From positions 1 to 62,473 of the forward strand of contig CACOPK010000007.1 in NCBI GenBank assembly GCA_902629075.1: DNA of 62,473 nucleotides, given 5' to 3'. The notes under the pieces are model-generated. The model worked only from the letters and a program-made list of their open reading frames with translations, made no database searches and was not told the origin of the DNA. The position numbers and the translations under genes are program-made. The stretch is from an uncultured Pelagibacteraceae bacterium. GTDB taxonomy: Bacteria; Pseudomonadota; Alphaproteobacteria; Pelagibacterales; Pelagibacteraceae. Below are positions 51,098 to 59,178 of this stretch, one piece after another (position 1 is the first letter of the stretch; each line of letters begins with the position of its first letter).

Positions 51098-51966
51098 GAA
51101 TAAACTATACCAGGCTCTGGCTCAAAAATTTTTGCTGAACTTACTTTAGGTAAATGAGCCATAGCTTGAAATTCAGATGCTATAGCTACATAATCTTTAG
51201 TCTCAGCAATAACTGCAGGCTTACATGCAATTTCATCTCTTACTATTGCAAAGCCTTTTCGAGTACCTGTTATGAAAGTATAAAAACCATCTAAATCACT
51301 TAATCCTTTTTTTAATGTATCTTTTAAATCAATTTTGTTTGATAAACTTTTTGAAATGTAACCTGCCGCAACCTCAGTATCGTTTTCTGATTTGAAATCA
51401 ATACCATCTTTCTTTAAAATTCTTCTTAAATTATTATGATTTGAAAGTGATCCATTATGAACTAAGCACTCATCCTCCCCAGTTGAGTAGGGGTGAGAGC
51501 CATCTGTGGTAATAGCACTTTCAGTTGCCATTCTTGTATGACCAATAGCATGAGTTCCAGATAATGAATTCAATTTAAATCTCTTCACAACCTCGCTAGG
51601 GTTACCTACTTGTTTAAAAATTTCAATAGCTTTACCATATCCTACTAAAGTAACATCTTTATACTTTCTTAAAAATTCTTTAAAATTTTTTGGTTTTATT
51701 TTTGTTGATACGACCGCATGATCTGAATATTTTTTAATCTTAGAGTTCTTAAATTTTCTGTTTATATCTTTTTTCAAATTTTCAAAATTCAGACTTCCAA
51801 AACAAATTGAGTACTTATAACACGTTGAATTTTCCTCATTATAAATTGCAAAGCCCGCACTATCAGGTCCTCTAGATGACATGTTATCGATCATCTTGGA
51901 CATGTATAAACCAAGTTTATTTTTTAGTTTTTTATTCTTTAGATATATTCCAACAATACCACACAT
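51082..51966 (-). CDS. mgsA: N-methylglutamate synthase subunit A-like (class II glutamine amidotransferase), copy 2
   Basis: A 294-residue Ntn-hydrolase glutamine-amidotransferase domain. The nucleophile Cys2 follows the initiator Met (MCGIVGIYLKN), with SRGPDSAGFAIY, GHTRMATESAITTDGSHPY and VHNGSLSNHNNLRR as supporting motifs. It would hydrolyse gamma-glutamylmethylamide (or glutamine) and channel the amine to the MgsC FMN site. A small membrane protein gene precedes it by 12 bases. It is a paralogue of 56681-57622. Confidence 0.83.
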   Translation of the reverse strand: MCGIVGIYLKNKKLKNKLGLYMSKMIDNMSSRGPDSAGFAIYNEENSTCYKYSICFGSLNFENLKKDINRKFKNSKIKKYSDHAVVSTKIKPKNFKEFLRKYKDVTLVGYGKAIEIFKQVGNPSEVVKRFKLNSLSGTHAIGHTRMATESAITTDGSHPYSTGEDECLVHNGSLSNHNNLRRILKKDGIDFKSENDTEVAAGYISKSLSNKIDLKDTLKKGLSDLDGFYTFITGTRKGFAIVRDEIACKPAVIAETKDYVAIASEFQAMAHLPKVSSAKIFEPEPGIVYSWGRS

Positions 51967-51978
51967 AATTTTTCTTAA

Positions 51979-52140
51979 TTAATTAAAAAAAGAAACAATT
52001 TTGTCTTTATAGTAAAGCAGGTTAACTATTACAATAATCAGAATTGCGACAATAACTCCATATTTAGCTTTTGGCCAAGCTAATCTAGCCATCTTGCTTG
52101 GCATTTTATTCTCTTGATTATTTTTATTATTGTCTTCCAT
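51979..52140 (-). CDS. Small single-helix membrane protein next to Amt
   Basis: A 53-residue protein; the ATG at 52138-52140 is preferred because an upstream start at 52182 would put the hairpin at 52150-52168 inside the coding region. A hydrophilic head (MEDNNKNNQENKMPSKMARL) precedes one strong transmembrane helix (GVIVAILIIVIVNLLYY) and a short basic tail. No family recognised. Position between Amt and MgsA suggests an accessory of the transporter or membrane tether of the enzymes. Confidence 0.55.
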   Translation of the reverse strand: MEDNNKNNQENKMPSKMARLAWPKAKYGVIVAILIIVIVNLLYYKDKIVSFFN

Positions 52141-52149
52141 ATAAAATGA

Positions 52150-52168
52150 GGGCGCAATGGATGCGCCC
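52150..52168 (-). terminator. GC-rich hairpin between the two small membrane-protein genes
   Basis: GGGCGCA (52150-52156) and TGCGCCC (52162-52168) form a 7-bp perfect stem with a 5-base loop. On the minus strand TCATTTTAT follows, an imperfect T-run, and then the next ATG at 52140. It may be a partial terminator that lowers expression of the mgs/gmaS genes relative to amt. Confidence 0.6.
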
Positions 52169-52185
52169 CCAATACGTATCACTCT

Positions 52186-52407
52186 TTACCAGTCTGGAGT
52201 ATTACTCTTCCAATCATCTTTACCTGGTCTTCTTCTTGCGATCTCGTTCATTTTGCCTGTTTCTTGCATGTTTGAAATCACATGCCAGCCAATCCATAGA
52301 ACCACACCGATGATAACAAGAATACCTTCCGACCCAACACCCGGGTACACAGCTCCTTGTACTTCAGCGGCACTTAAGTGATCTATCCAGTTAGATACTG
52401 TAGCCAT
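52186..52407 (-). CDS. Small membrane protein directly downstream of Amt
   Basis: A 73-residue protein starting 11 bases after the Amt stop, with a ribosome-binding site (AAGGAGT) before its ATG. It has an N-terminal amphipathic segment, a central hydrophobic helix (GILVIIGVVLWIGWHVISN) and a charged C-terminal tail (ARRRPGKDDWKSNTPDW). No family recognised. Co-transcription with an ammonium-type transporter, where PII (glnK) usually sits, makes it a candidate accessory. Confidence 0.6.
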   Translation of the reverse strand: MATVSNWIDHLSAAEVQGAVYPGVGSEGILVIIGVVLWIGWHVISNMQETGKMNEIARRRPGKDDWKSNTPDW

Positions 52408-52418
52408 AGTTTACTCCT

Positions 52419-53819
52419 TTACCTTGAAGATGATGCAACAGCTTTTTCATCACTACTCGCATCTTCCATTATTTTATAGTCTAAACCAGCTAATTCTACT
52501 TCCCTTGGAATTCTTAATTTACCCATTCCATGAAGTACTTTAGATATAATATAGCCAGGTAAAAACCCTAGAACGAAGAACATAATTATTGCTCCAATAA
52601 ACATTCCCAATGGATTTATTGCAGCATAAGTCGAACCATCCCACATAGCTCCAACACTGTAACCAGATGATGGATAACCATTTAGAACAAAACCACATAT
52701 AACCAGTCCCGCGAATCCAGCATAACCGTGAACAGCAACTGCTCCAACAGCATCATCGATTTTGAACTTTCGCTCAACCCAATAATGTAGTTTGTAAGCA
52801 ATCCATACACCAACCATAGCAATGATCATCGATTGTATTGGATGATATAAGTCATTACCTGCTGACGCACAAATTATTCCTGCTAATCCACTTGAATATG
52901 TCCAGAAAGGATCACCTTTTGATATAACATATCCAGCCAACAATCCTCCCGATAGTGACATCAAGAAGTTAAATGTAATACCACTTAAAGTAGTTGGTGT
53001 TACATAAATGTTTGTAGCTGTCCAAAATGTTACTCCTTCCATTCCATATTCAGGTCCTAAATCATAGATTGGAATATTACACGCAGCATAGAAGCCCCAG
53101 AAACCAGTATAAATTAAAAATAATCCAACTGTTACTAACCAAGGATTTCTTGGTCCTATATTTCTAGGTTCGCCACTAGATGAGAATTTTCCTATCCTTG
53201 GCCCTAGTACAACTAGAATTCCAAGAGCAAATCCTCCTGCTATTGCGTGAATTACTCCCGATGCATACGCATCGTGGTAACCTAATAATTTTAACATCCA
53301 ACCGTCGAAATGCCATCCCCATGCAGCGTCAATTACCCAAAAACATGAGCCAATTGCTATTGCTAAAATTCCAAATGCGAATGTTGTAATTCTTTCAATT
53401 ACAGCACCTGAAACGATTGAAGCTGCTGTCCATGAAAATAATAGAAATGCTGCCCAGAACACACCACTGATGTGGTCGTTTAGGTTTATTGCCATTAAAT
53501 CACTTGTAGCAGTATACCAAGTTGCACTAAATGCGGACTCGTCCGTAATTAATGCTGCACTTTCGTTCATAATAGAAGGTGCTAAACCCGGTCCTGTTGG
53601 AAACGCCCAATATATCCACCAACCAAAAAAGAACCATGTTATTGTAACCAATGGTATTAACATTGTATTCTTCATCAATGTATGTTGGTGATGTTTATAT
53701 CTAGAGGCTCCAACCTCATACATACAGAAACCTACGTGAATTAGGAACATTAAAACTACCGTTACCCAATAGTAGAACTCCGTAAATATGGTCGTCAATG
53801 CACTAAGTTGATCAGTCAT
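52419..53819 (-). CDS. amt: Amt-family ammonium/methylammonium transporter
   Basis: A 466-residue, eleven-helix transporter of the Amt/Rh family that imports ammonium and often methylammonium. Twin-His positions are seen as ASGVIHAIAGGFALG and AVAVHGYAGFAGL, and the end of the preceding helix as DAAWGWHFDGW. The N-terminal periplasmic region and the C-terminal tail (about residues 430-466, GMGKLRIPREVELAGLDYKIMED) fit Amt, but the pore signatures are diverged from E. coli AmtB. No glnK gene is nearby. Its ribosome-binding site (GGGAGGAT) is strong. Placement among gmaS and mgs genes favours methylammonium as a natural substrate. Confidence 0.88.
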   Translation of the reverse strand: MTDQLSALTTIFTEFYYWVTVVLMFLIHVGFCMYEVGASRYKHHQHTLMKNTMLIPLVTITWFFFGWWIYWAFPTGPGLAPSIMNESAALITDESAFSATWYTATSDLMAINLNDHISGVFWAAFLLFSWTAASIVSGAVIERITTFAFGILAIAIGSCFWVIDAAWGWHFDGWMLKLLGYHDAYASGVIHAIAGGFALGILVVLGPRIGKFSSSGEPRNIGPRNPWLVTVGLFLIYTGFWGFYAACNIPIYDLGPEYGMEGVTFWTATNIYVTPTTLSGITFNFLMSLSGGLLAGYVISKGDPFWTYSSGLAGIICASAGNDLYHPIQSMIIAMVGVWIAYKLHYWVERKFKIDDAVGAVAVHGYAGFAGLVICGFVLNGYPSSGYSVGAMWDGSTYAAINPLGMFIGAIIMFFVLGFLPGYIISKVLHGMGKLRIPREVELAGLDYKIMEDASSDEKAVASSSR

Positions 53820-54005
53820 CGTGCTATCCTCCCTTTATTTACAAACAGTCAAGCAAAAGTATTTTCTAACAAGTCTACTTTGTGAACTTTAACTGTTTTC
53901 ATTAAATTTATTTGATTGGAAAAGTAATAACAACACTTAAAAGCCTATATATAGTTGATAAATTTAAACTATAATCAACTAATACTAGAACAAATTTCCT
54001 TGATT
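53820..54005 (-). promoter_or_regulatory. Spacer upstream of amt, probable promoter region
   Basis: 186 bases between the 137-residue gene and amt, the largest gap in this minus-strand array. Read on the minus strand it is AT-rich, with TTGACTG about 30 bases before the ATG and a strong ribosome-binding site. No sigma-54 (GG-N10-GC) pair, riboswitch or PII-linked element was recognised. A separate promoter for amt and the downstream gene set is likely here. Confidence 0.35.
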
Positions 54006-54419
54006 CTAAAATTTTCTGTAAGCTTTTTTTAGATCGACTAAAGGATGATTGGGAGACATTTGAAATTTAACTAAAAGTTCTCTAGCTATCATATCTCTAT
54101 CTTGTTGATTATTTGGTAATTTAATTTTGTTTGGAATTGTAACCCATCCATTAGCATTTCTATCGAATACTGCAGGTCTATCTTCCTCATAACCCATATG
54201 AACATCTTCTAACCAGTTTAGATCATCCCATCCCATTGCTTCTATGTATTTTTTTAAAAAAGGAGTTATTCGACTATAATCAGGAAGAAGATTGACATCA
54301 TAACGATAACCAATTGTTTGGCCAATCATTTTTTCTCTTGCAGTTTCTTTTTTCTTACCTAGTTGGCCCTTTATTTCTTTTTCCTTTTTCTTTTTTTTAT
54401 TTTTTTTCTTAGCCATCAA
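54006..54419 (-). CDS. Hypothetical protein with Lys-rich head, in the mgs operon
   Basis: A 137-residue protein. The first 30 residues are nearly all Lys, Glu and Gln (MMAKKKNKKKKKEKEIKGQLG...), then a compact domain follows with blocks IGQTIGYRYDVNLLPDYSRITPFLKKYI, MGWDDLNWLEDVHMGYEEDRPA and NANGWVTIPNKIKLPNN. It has no membrane segment and no cysteine. No family recognised. It is 12 bases downstream of the mgsC-like copy 1 gene and ends the first module, so a role in that enzyme complex is likely. The basic head could be an RNA- or membrane-surface contact. Confidence 0.6.
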   Translation of the reverse strand: MMAKKKNKKKKKEKEIKGQLGKKKETAREKMIGQTIGYRYDVNLLPDYSRITPFLKKYIEAMGWDDLNWLEDVHMGYEEDRPAVFDRNANGWVTIPNKIKLPNNQQDRDMIARELLVKFQMSPNHPLVDLKKAYRKF

Positions 54420-54430
54420 TTACCTATCAT

Positions 54431-55834
54431 CTATATTTTATGAAAGTCATCAACTCCAACTGTATGATTTGTTCCAGATAACGGCACTTTTGCTAATGCA
54501 GAAGCTTCCATTGTCAAAGCAGCCATATCTTCTGGTTCCAAGGAATGTATATTGGTTTTACCACAAGCTCTTGCAAGTAGTTGCGCCTCTAAAGTCATTG
54601 CGTGTAAATAATTATAAACTCTTAATGCAGCTTCATCAGGATTTAATCTTTTTCTTAACTTAGGATCCTGTGTTGCGACACCAACAGGACATCTTCCTGT
54701 ATGACAGTGATAACAATGACCAGCTGGAACTCCCATCTCTTTTTCAAAATCTGATTCTGGTATTTCTTTGTTGCAATTCAAAGCCACCATTGCACCAGTT
54801 CCTATTGCTATCGCGTCTGCTCCTAAAGCTAACGCTTTAGCCATATCTGCTCCATCTCTTACACCGCCAGCATAAATTAAAGTTACTTTTCCAGTTTTGC
54901 CAACATCATCAATTGCTCTTCTTGCCTCTCTAATTGCTGCTATACCTGGGATACCTGTGTTTGCAGCTGCTATGTGCGGACCGGCTCCTGTTGAACCTTC
55001 CATACCATCTAAATATATTGAGTCAGGGTCACATTTTGCAGCCATTCGAACATCATCATAAACTTTTGCAGCACCGAGTTTCAATTGTATTGGTACTTTA
55101 TTTTTTGTTAATTCTCTAAGTTCTTGAACTTTTAATGCTAGATCGTCAGGTCCTAACCAGTCAGGGTGTCTAGCAGGTGATCTTTGGTCAATACCAGCAG
55201 GTAATGATCTCATTTCTGCAACCTGATCAGTTACTTTCTGACCCATAAGGTGACCTCCCATTCCAACTTTTTGACCTTGACCGATAAATACCTCTATTCC
55301 ATCAGCAAGTTGAGCATGATGCGGATTAAATCCGTATCTTGATTGAATACATTGATAGTACCATTTTTCAGAATATCTTCTTTCATCTGGTATCATTCCA
55401 CCTTCACCAGAACATGTTGCGCTACCTGCCATCGTTGCTCCTCTTGCTAGCGCTGTTTTTGCTTCATAAGATAATGCTCCAAAACTCATACCTGTAATAT
55501 AAACTGGAATATCTAACTCAATTGGATTTTCACATCTTGGACCTATAACAGTTTTGGTTTCGCATTTTTCTCTGTAACCTTCAATAACAAATCTTGTTAA
55601 CGTACCTGGTAAAAAAACTAAGTCATCGAATGTAGGAATTTTTTTCATTAAAGCCATTCCTCTCATTCTGTATCTTCCTAACTGAGCTTTTATATGAATA
55701 TCATCAATAACCTCAGGTGTAAAAATTGCGTTGTAACCTAATAAACTTTTGTTTCTTTTAGAAAATTCAGTTTTTCCATTTGAATGGCCGTTACCATTAC
55801 CATTACCATTACCATTTTTCTTTTTTCTTGCCAT
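54431..55834 (-). CDS. N-methylglutamate synthase subunit C-like, copy 1 (FMN-binding glutamate synthase domain)
   Basis: A 467-residue paralogue of 49077-50399. FMN-site blocks are VYITGMSFGALSYEAKTALARGATMAGSATCSGEGGM, GQGQKVGMGGHLMGQ and IYLDGMEGSTGAGPH. The Cys-rich segment GHCYHCHTGRCPVGVATQ resembles the 3Fe-4S site of glutamate synthase and is absent from copy 2, so this copy is nearer to true GltB chemistry. A Gly/Asn/His run (GNGNGNGNGHSNG) near the N-terminus comes from a short DNA repeat. It lies 4 bases from the subunit-B gene. Confidence 0.82.
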   Translation of the reverse strand: MARKKKNGNGNGNGNGHSNGKTEFSKRNKSLLGYNAIFTPEVIDDIHIKAQLGRYRMRGMALMKKIPTFDDLVFLPGTLTRFVIEGYREKCETKTVIGPRCENPIELDIPVYITGMSFGALSYEAKTALARGATMAGSATCSGEGGMIPDERRYSEKWYYQCIQSRYGFNPHHAQLADGIEVFIGQGQKVGMGGHLMGQKVTDQVAEMRSLPAGIDQRSPARHPDWLGPDDLALKVQELRELTKNKVPIQLKLGAAKVYDDVRMAAKCDPDSIYLDGMEGSTGAGPHIAAANTGIPGIAAIREARRAIDDVGKTGKVTLIYAGGVRDGADMAKALALGADAIAIGTGAMVALNCNKEIPESDFEKEMGVPAGHCYHCHTGRCPVGVATQDPKLRKRLNPDEAALRVYNYLHAMTLEAQLLARACGKTNIHSLEPEDMAALTMEASALAKVPLSGTNHTVGVDDFHKI

Positions 55835-55838
55835 TTTA

Positions 55839-56693
55839 TTATATAGCTCCTTTTTTCTCTGTTGGTTCTAATGCATCGTAGTTCCAAAGTTTTTTTCCTG
55901 CAACTACTTTTGTCATCTTACTAAAATCAAAATTTTCACCAATTTCGGCCACTCTAAGTTTTCTCTTTAGCCAATCTATATCACTTTTTGTCATAGGTGA
56001 CTCGACCGCATCACTTCCAAATGAACCTATTTTACCTCCAACATATATCGTTCCATCATACATGGAATCTCCTAGGTTTATTCCTACATCACCCAATATA
56101 ATTATCCGCCCTCTCTGCATCATAAAACCTGTAAAAGCGCCAGCGTCTCCACCTATTATTATAGTTCCACCTTTTTGGTCGATACCTGTTCTTGCTCCTA
56201 CACTACCTTTGCAAATTAAATCACCCCCTCTTATTGCGGCTCCAAAGCATGATCCAGCATTCTTTTCAATTACTACTTTTCCAGCCATCATATTTTCAGC
56301 GCAAGACCATCCAACTCTTCCATTGATTCTTACAGTAGGACCATCAATGGACCCAACACCAAAATAGCCTAAACTACCTTCAAATATTAAATTTAATTTA
56401 TTTAAAATACCTACCCCTAAACTATGTTTTCCTTGTGGGTTTTTAATTACAATAGTTCCATATCCTTGACTCATTAGTTCATCAATTTTTCTGTTGGCGT
56501 CTTTACAATCCATTTCATGAACATCTAGATCTGTTCTTTTATTAAAGTCAACATCATATGTACCCCAATAAAAGAAGTTTTCAGCTTCATCGGGGTTAAA
56601 AAATTTTTGTTGTGTTTTACCAGTAAGAACTTCAGTATGAAGTCCCATTGATTGAGCTTTTGTTTTCTTTTCGTTAGTTTTTAAATTTGCCAT
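55839..56693 (-). CDS. N-methylglutamate synthase subunit B-like, copy 1 (GXGXG beta-helix)
   Basis: A 284-residue GXGXG beta-helix protein with a longer N-terminal region (about residues 1-85) containing the block FFYWGTYDVDFNKRTDLDVHEMDCKDANRKI. Repeats are evident in VRINGRVGWSCAENMMAGKVVIEKNAG, DLICKGSVGARTGIDQKGGTIIIGGDAGAFTGF and RIIILGDVGINLGDSMYDG. The start overlaps the end of the subunit-A gene by 13 bases. It is a paralogue of 50411-51097. Confidence 0.82.
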   Translation of the reverse strand: MANLKTNEKKTKAQSMGLHTEVLTGKTQQKFFNPDEAENFFYWGTYDVDFNKRTDLDVHEMDCKDANRKIDELMSQGYGTIVIKNPQGKHSLGVGILNKLNLIFEGSLGYFGVGSIDGPTVRINGRVGWSCAENMMAGKVVIEKNAGSCFGAAIRGGDLICKGSVGARTGIDQKGGTIIIGGDAGAFTGFMMQRGRIIILGDVGINLGDSMYDGTIYVGGKIGSFGSDAVESPMTKSDIDWLKRKLRVAEIGENFDFSKMTKVVAGKKLWNYDALEPTEKKGAI

Positions 56694-57622
56694 ACCTTTA
56701 CCATTCCATCAAAAGGATCATATGTATCAATTTCTTGAGGCAATACTGATCTAATGGCAATCTCTTCAGATCCCATAGCAACGAGATCATCAGACTCATA
56801 CAATACAAGAGGCTTTGCTGCCATTGTATCTTTTGCCATTCCAAGAGAGTCTTTAGTTGCAACAAAATATGTAAATACTCCGTCTAAACCAGTTAATGAC
56901 TCTTTCATTCCCTCTTCTAAAGTAGCGCCACTTCTCATTTTTTCTGCTAAATAAACTGCAATTAATTCTGAGTCACATTCAGACATAAATCTCATACCTT
57001 TATTTTCAAGTCCTCTCCTGTTGTTCCAGTAATTCGTAAGTTGACCATTATGTACAACAGATACGTCACTAAAAGGATAGCCCCAAAAAGGATGCGCAGA
57101 TTTTATATCAACACCAGACTCGGTTGCCATTCTCGCGTGACCAATAGCATGTGTACCCATTACTTTGTCTAAACTATACCTTTCACATACTGCTTTAGCA
57201 TTACCCAAGTCTTTTATAACCTCAAGTGATTTTCCTAATGATAAAATCTCTACTCCCGGAACACTCTCAATCTTTTTTGAAAACTCCATGAGATCTTTAT
57301 CATATTCGATTTCATATCTTAAAGAGTAAGGTAAAATTCTTTCTTCTTTTACAATTTTTGCGCCTAAATCTAAGAGATAACTATCAACTATTTTTTTTCT
57401 CTCATCATAAACTGAAACATCTTCTTTAATTGAGGAACTACCTTCAGCAACATTTTCCCCAACTTTAAAACGCATAATGAAGTTTTTGCCATCAGTCTTA
57501 CCGTATAGTGCATATCCTGTAGAATCTTCACCTCTATGCTTCAGTGCTTGAAGCATACCTTGAAGCTCGCTACCAACATTTGAAATGTTTCCTCTATGAA
57601 TTAGTCCCGCTATTCCGCACAT
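56681..57622 (-). CDS. N-methylglutamate synthase subunit A-like, copy 1 (class II glutamine amidotransferase)
   Basis: A 313-residue class II amidotransferase. Cys2 is the nucleophile (MCGIAGLIHRG), with KHRGEDSTGYALY, GHARMATESGVDIKSAHPFWG and VHNGQLTNYWNNRRG as supporting motifs. It is longer than its paralogue at 51082-51966, mainly in the segment about residues 55-120. It lies 20 bases downstream of the GlnA-like gene, the same relationship as in a GS-GOGAT-type cascade. Confidence 0.83.
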   Translation of the reverse strand: MCGIAGLIHRGNISNVGSELQGMLQALKHRGEDSTGYALYGKTDGKNFIMRFKVGENVAEGSSSIKEDVSVYDERKKIVDSYLLDLGAKIVKEERILPYSLRYEIEYDKDLMEFSKKIESVPGVEILSLGKSLEVIKDLGNAKAVCERYSLDKVMGTHAIGHARMATESGVDIKSAHPFWGYPFSDVSVVHNGQLTNYWNNRRGLENKGMRFMSECDSELIAVYLAEKMRSGATLEEGMKESLTGLDGVFTYFVATKDSLGMAKDTMAAKPLVLYESDDLVAMGSEEIAIRSVLPQEIDTYDPFDGMVKVWQI

Positions 57623-57642
57623 AACTTTTTCCTTTTATCTTA

Positions 57643-59112
57643 TTATGGTAAACAATCAAGATAAGTATCTAGGTCCCACTGTGTCGTAGCCCCTAAAAAT
57701 CTTTCCCACTCATCATTCTTGTACCAATGAAATACTTTATACATTTCGTCAGGCATAGCTGATTTAATAACATCATCCTCAGCTAATCTGTCTAGAGCTT
57801 CACCGAGACTTAATGGAAGTTTTTTAACATCTTTACCTGCCTTCTGGGCTTCATAAATATTTCTAGATTCAGGAGCGGCTGGTTTCATTTTATTACTAAT
57901 TCCTTCGTCGCAAGCTTTTAATAAAGCAGCACCTAACAAGTATGGATTGTGCATTGAATCCACAGATCTATATTCAAATCTTCCTGGCGCGGATACTCTT
58001 AAACCACAGGTTCTATTTTGATAACCCCAGTCAGCATAAACAGGAGCCCAAAAACCTTGATCCCATAGTCTTCTATAAGAATTAACAGTTGAAGAACCTA
58101 ATGCAGTTAGAGCTGGTAGATGTTTCATTATACCTGCTATTGATTGCAATCCAATTTTTCCAGGTAACTGAGGATCTTTTGTATCTGGCATAAATGTATT
58201 TGTTCCACCAGAAACATAACTAAATACTTCATCTACTCCTGGCAGATTTTTATGACCAAGTTTATTTACTGATATTTTTCCACCCTTCCACAAAGACATG
58301 TTTGTGTGACATCCGCTTGCAGACACACCCATAAATGGTTTAGTCATGAAACATGCAATTAAGTTATTTTCTCTTGCAACTTGTGCACATATCTGTCTGT
58401 AAGTTGATAATCTATCAGCATTTCGTAATACATTATCAAAAGTCCAATTTAATTCTAATTGACCAGGTGCATCTTCATGGTCACCTTGTATCATATCTAA
58501 TCCCATTGCATTTGCATATTCAATTACTTTCATGAACACAGGTCTTAAAGATTCAAATTGATCTATATGATAGCAAAATGGTTTAGAAAAACCCTTTCCT
58601 GTTGGTGTTCCATCCTGATTTCTAGTTAACCACATCATTTCTGGTTCAGTTCCAACTCTCAGTTCAAGACCATGCTTATCTTGAAACTCATCCATAAAAA
58701 TTCTTAAATTTCCTCTACAGTCAGACGTTAAATGACCGCCTGGATTATTTCTTTCTTCTCTATTTCTGAAACAAGTACAAAATACTCTTCCTATTCTTTT
58801 ATCCCAAGGGAGCTGAACAAATGTTTCTGGATCTGGTATCCCGACTAGCTCCATTGCTTCAGGACCGTATCCTATGTAATTGTTATGACGATCTAAGAAT
58901 AAATTTGCAGTAGAACCATAAACTAATTGAAATCCTTTTTCAGCAGTTCTCTCCCAATGATCTGCTGGTATACCTTTACCGACTACTCTTCCAGTTACTG
59001 AAATAAATTGAAAATATATATATGTTATTCCTAACTCTTTAATTTTCTCTCTTACATTTTTTACTAATTTTGCTCTACCTGGTTGGTTAACGTGTTTTTC
59101 TAGATCTGTCAT
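57643..59112 (-). CDS. Divergent glutamine-synthetase-family ligase (GlnT-like)
   Basis: A 489-residue GlnA-superfamily enzyme, about 48 residues longer than the GmaS-like protein and quite different from it. Family elements are QGDHEDAPGQLELNW, MTKPFMGVSASGCHTNMSLWKGG and FEYRSVDSMHNPYLLGA. The N-terminal ITYIYFQFISVTGRVVGKGIPADHWER is of the type III/GlnT group. It likely joins an amine to glutamate, but whether ammonia, methylamine or another amine is unknown. Leader DNA at 59122-59145 can form a 9-bp hairpin before a GGGGG ribosome-binding site. Confidence 0.82.
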   Translation of the reverse strand: MTDLEKHVNQPGRAKLVKNVREKIKELGITYIYFQFISVTGRVVGKGIPADHWERTAEKGFQLVYGSTANLFLDRHNNYIGYGPEAMELVGIPDPETFVQLPWDKRIGRVFCTCFRNREERNNPGGHLTSDCRGNLRIFMDEFQDKHGLELRVGTEPEMMWLTRNQDGTPTGKGFSKPFCYHIDQFESLRPVFMKVIEYANAMGLDMIQGDHEDAPGQLELNWTFDNVLRNADRLSTYRQICAQVARENNLIACFMTKPFMGVSASGCHTNMSLWKGGKISVNKLGHKNLPGVDEVFSYVSGGTNTFMPDTKDPQLPGKIGLQSIAGIMKHLPALTALGSSTVNSYRRLWDQGFWAPVYADWGYQNRTCGLRVSAPGRFEYRSVDSMHNPYLLGAALLKACDEGISNKMKPAAPESRNIYEAQKAGKDVKKLPLSLGEALDRLAEDDVIKSAMPDEMYKVFHWYKNDEWERFLGATTQWDLDTYLDCLP

Positions 59113-59121
59113 TTTCCCCCT

Positions 59122-59145
59122 TAACTTTTTAGATACAAAAAGTTA
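59122..59145 (-). promoter_or_regulatory. 9-bp leader hairpin before the GlnT-like gene
   Basis: TAACTTTTT (59122-59130) and AAAAAGTTA (59137-59145) pair around AGATAC. It sits directly upstream of the ribosome-binding site (AAGGGGG) of the GlnA-like gene on the minus strand. It lacks a following T-run, so it is not an ordinary terminator; it could be an operator or weak leader structure. The stem is A/T-rich and modest in strength. Confidence 0.4.
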
Positions 59146-59178
59146 GCTGAAAAATATTTATCTGTCTACGAGATAAAT

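Noticed and set aside
55785..55820. Short imperfect repeat encoding Gly-Asn runs at the start of the mgsC-like copy 1 gene
   Set aside because: It is a simple in-frame microsatellite (about six units) in a variable N-terminus, with no sign of a regulatory role.
49077..57622. Conventional glutamate synthase (gltBD)
   Set aside because: The three GltB domains are on separate genes, no NADPH-dependent GltD subunit is present, and the neighbours are GmaS-like and SoxB-like, which fits N-methylglutamate synthase better.
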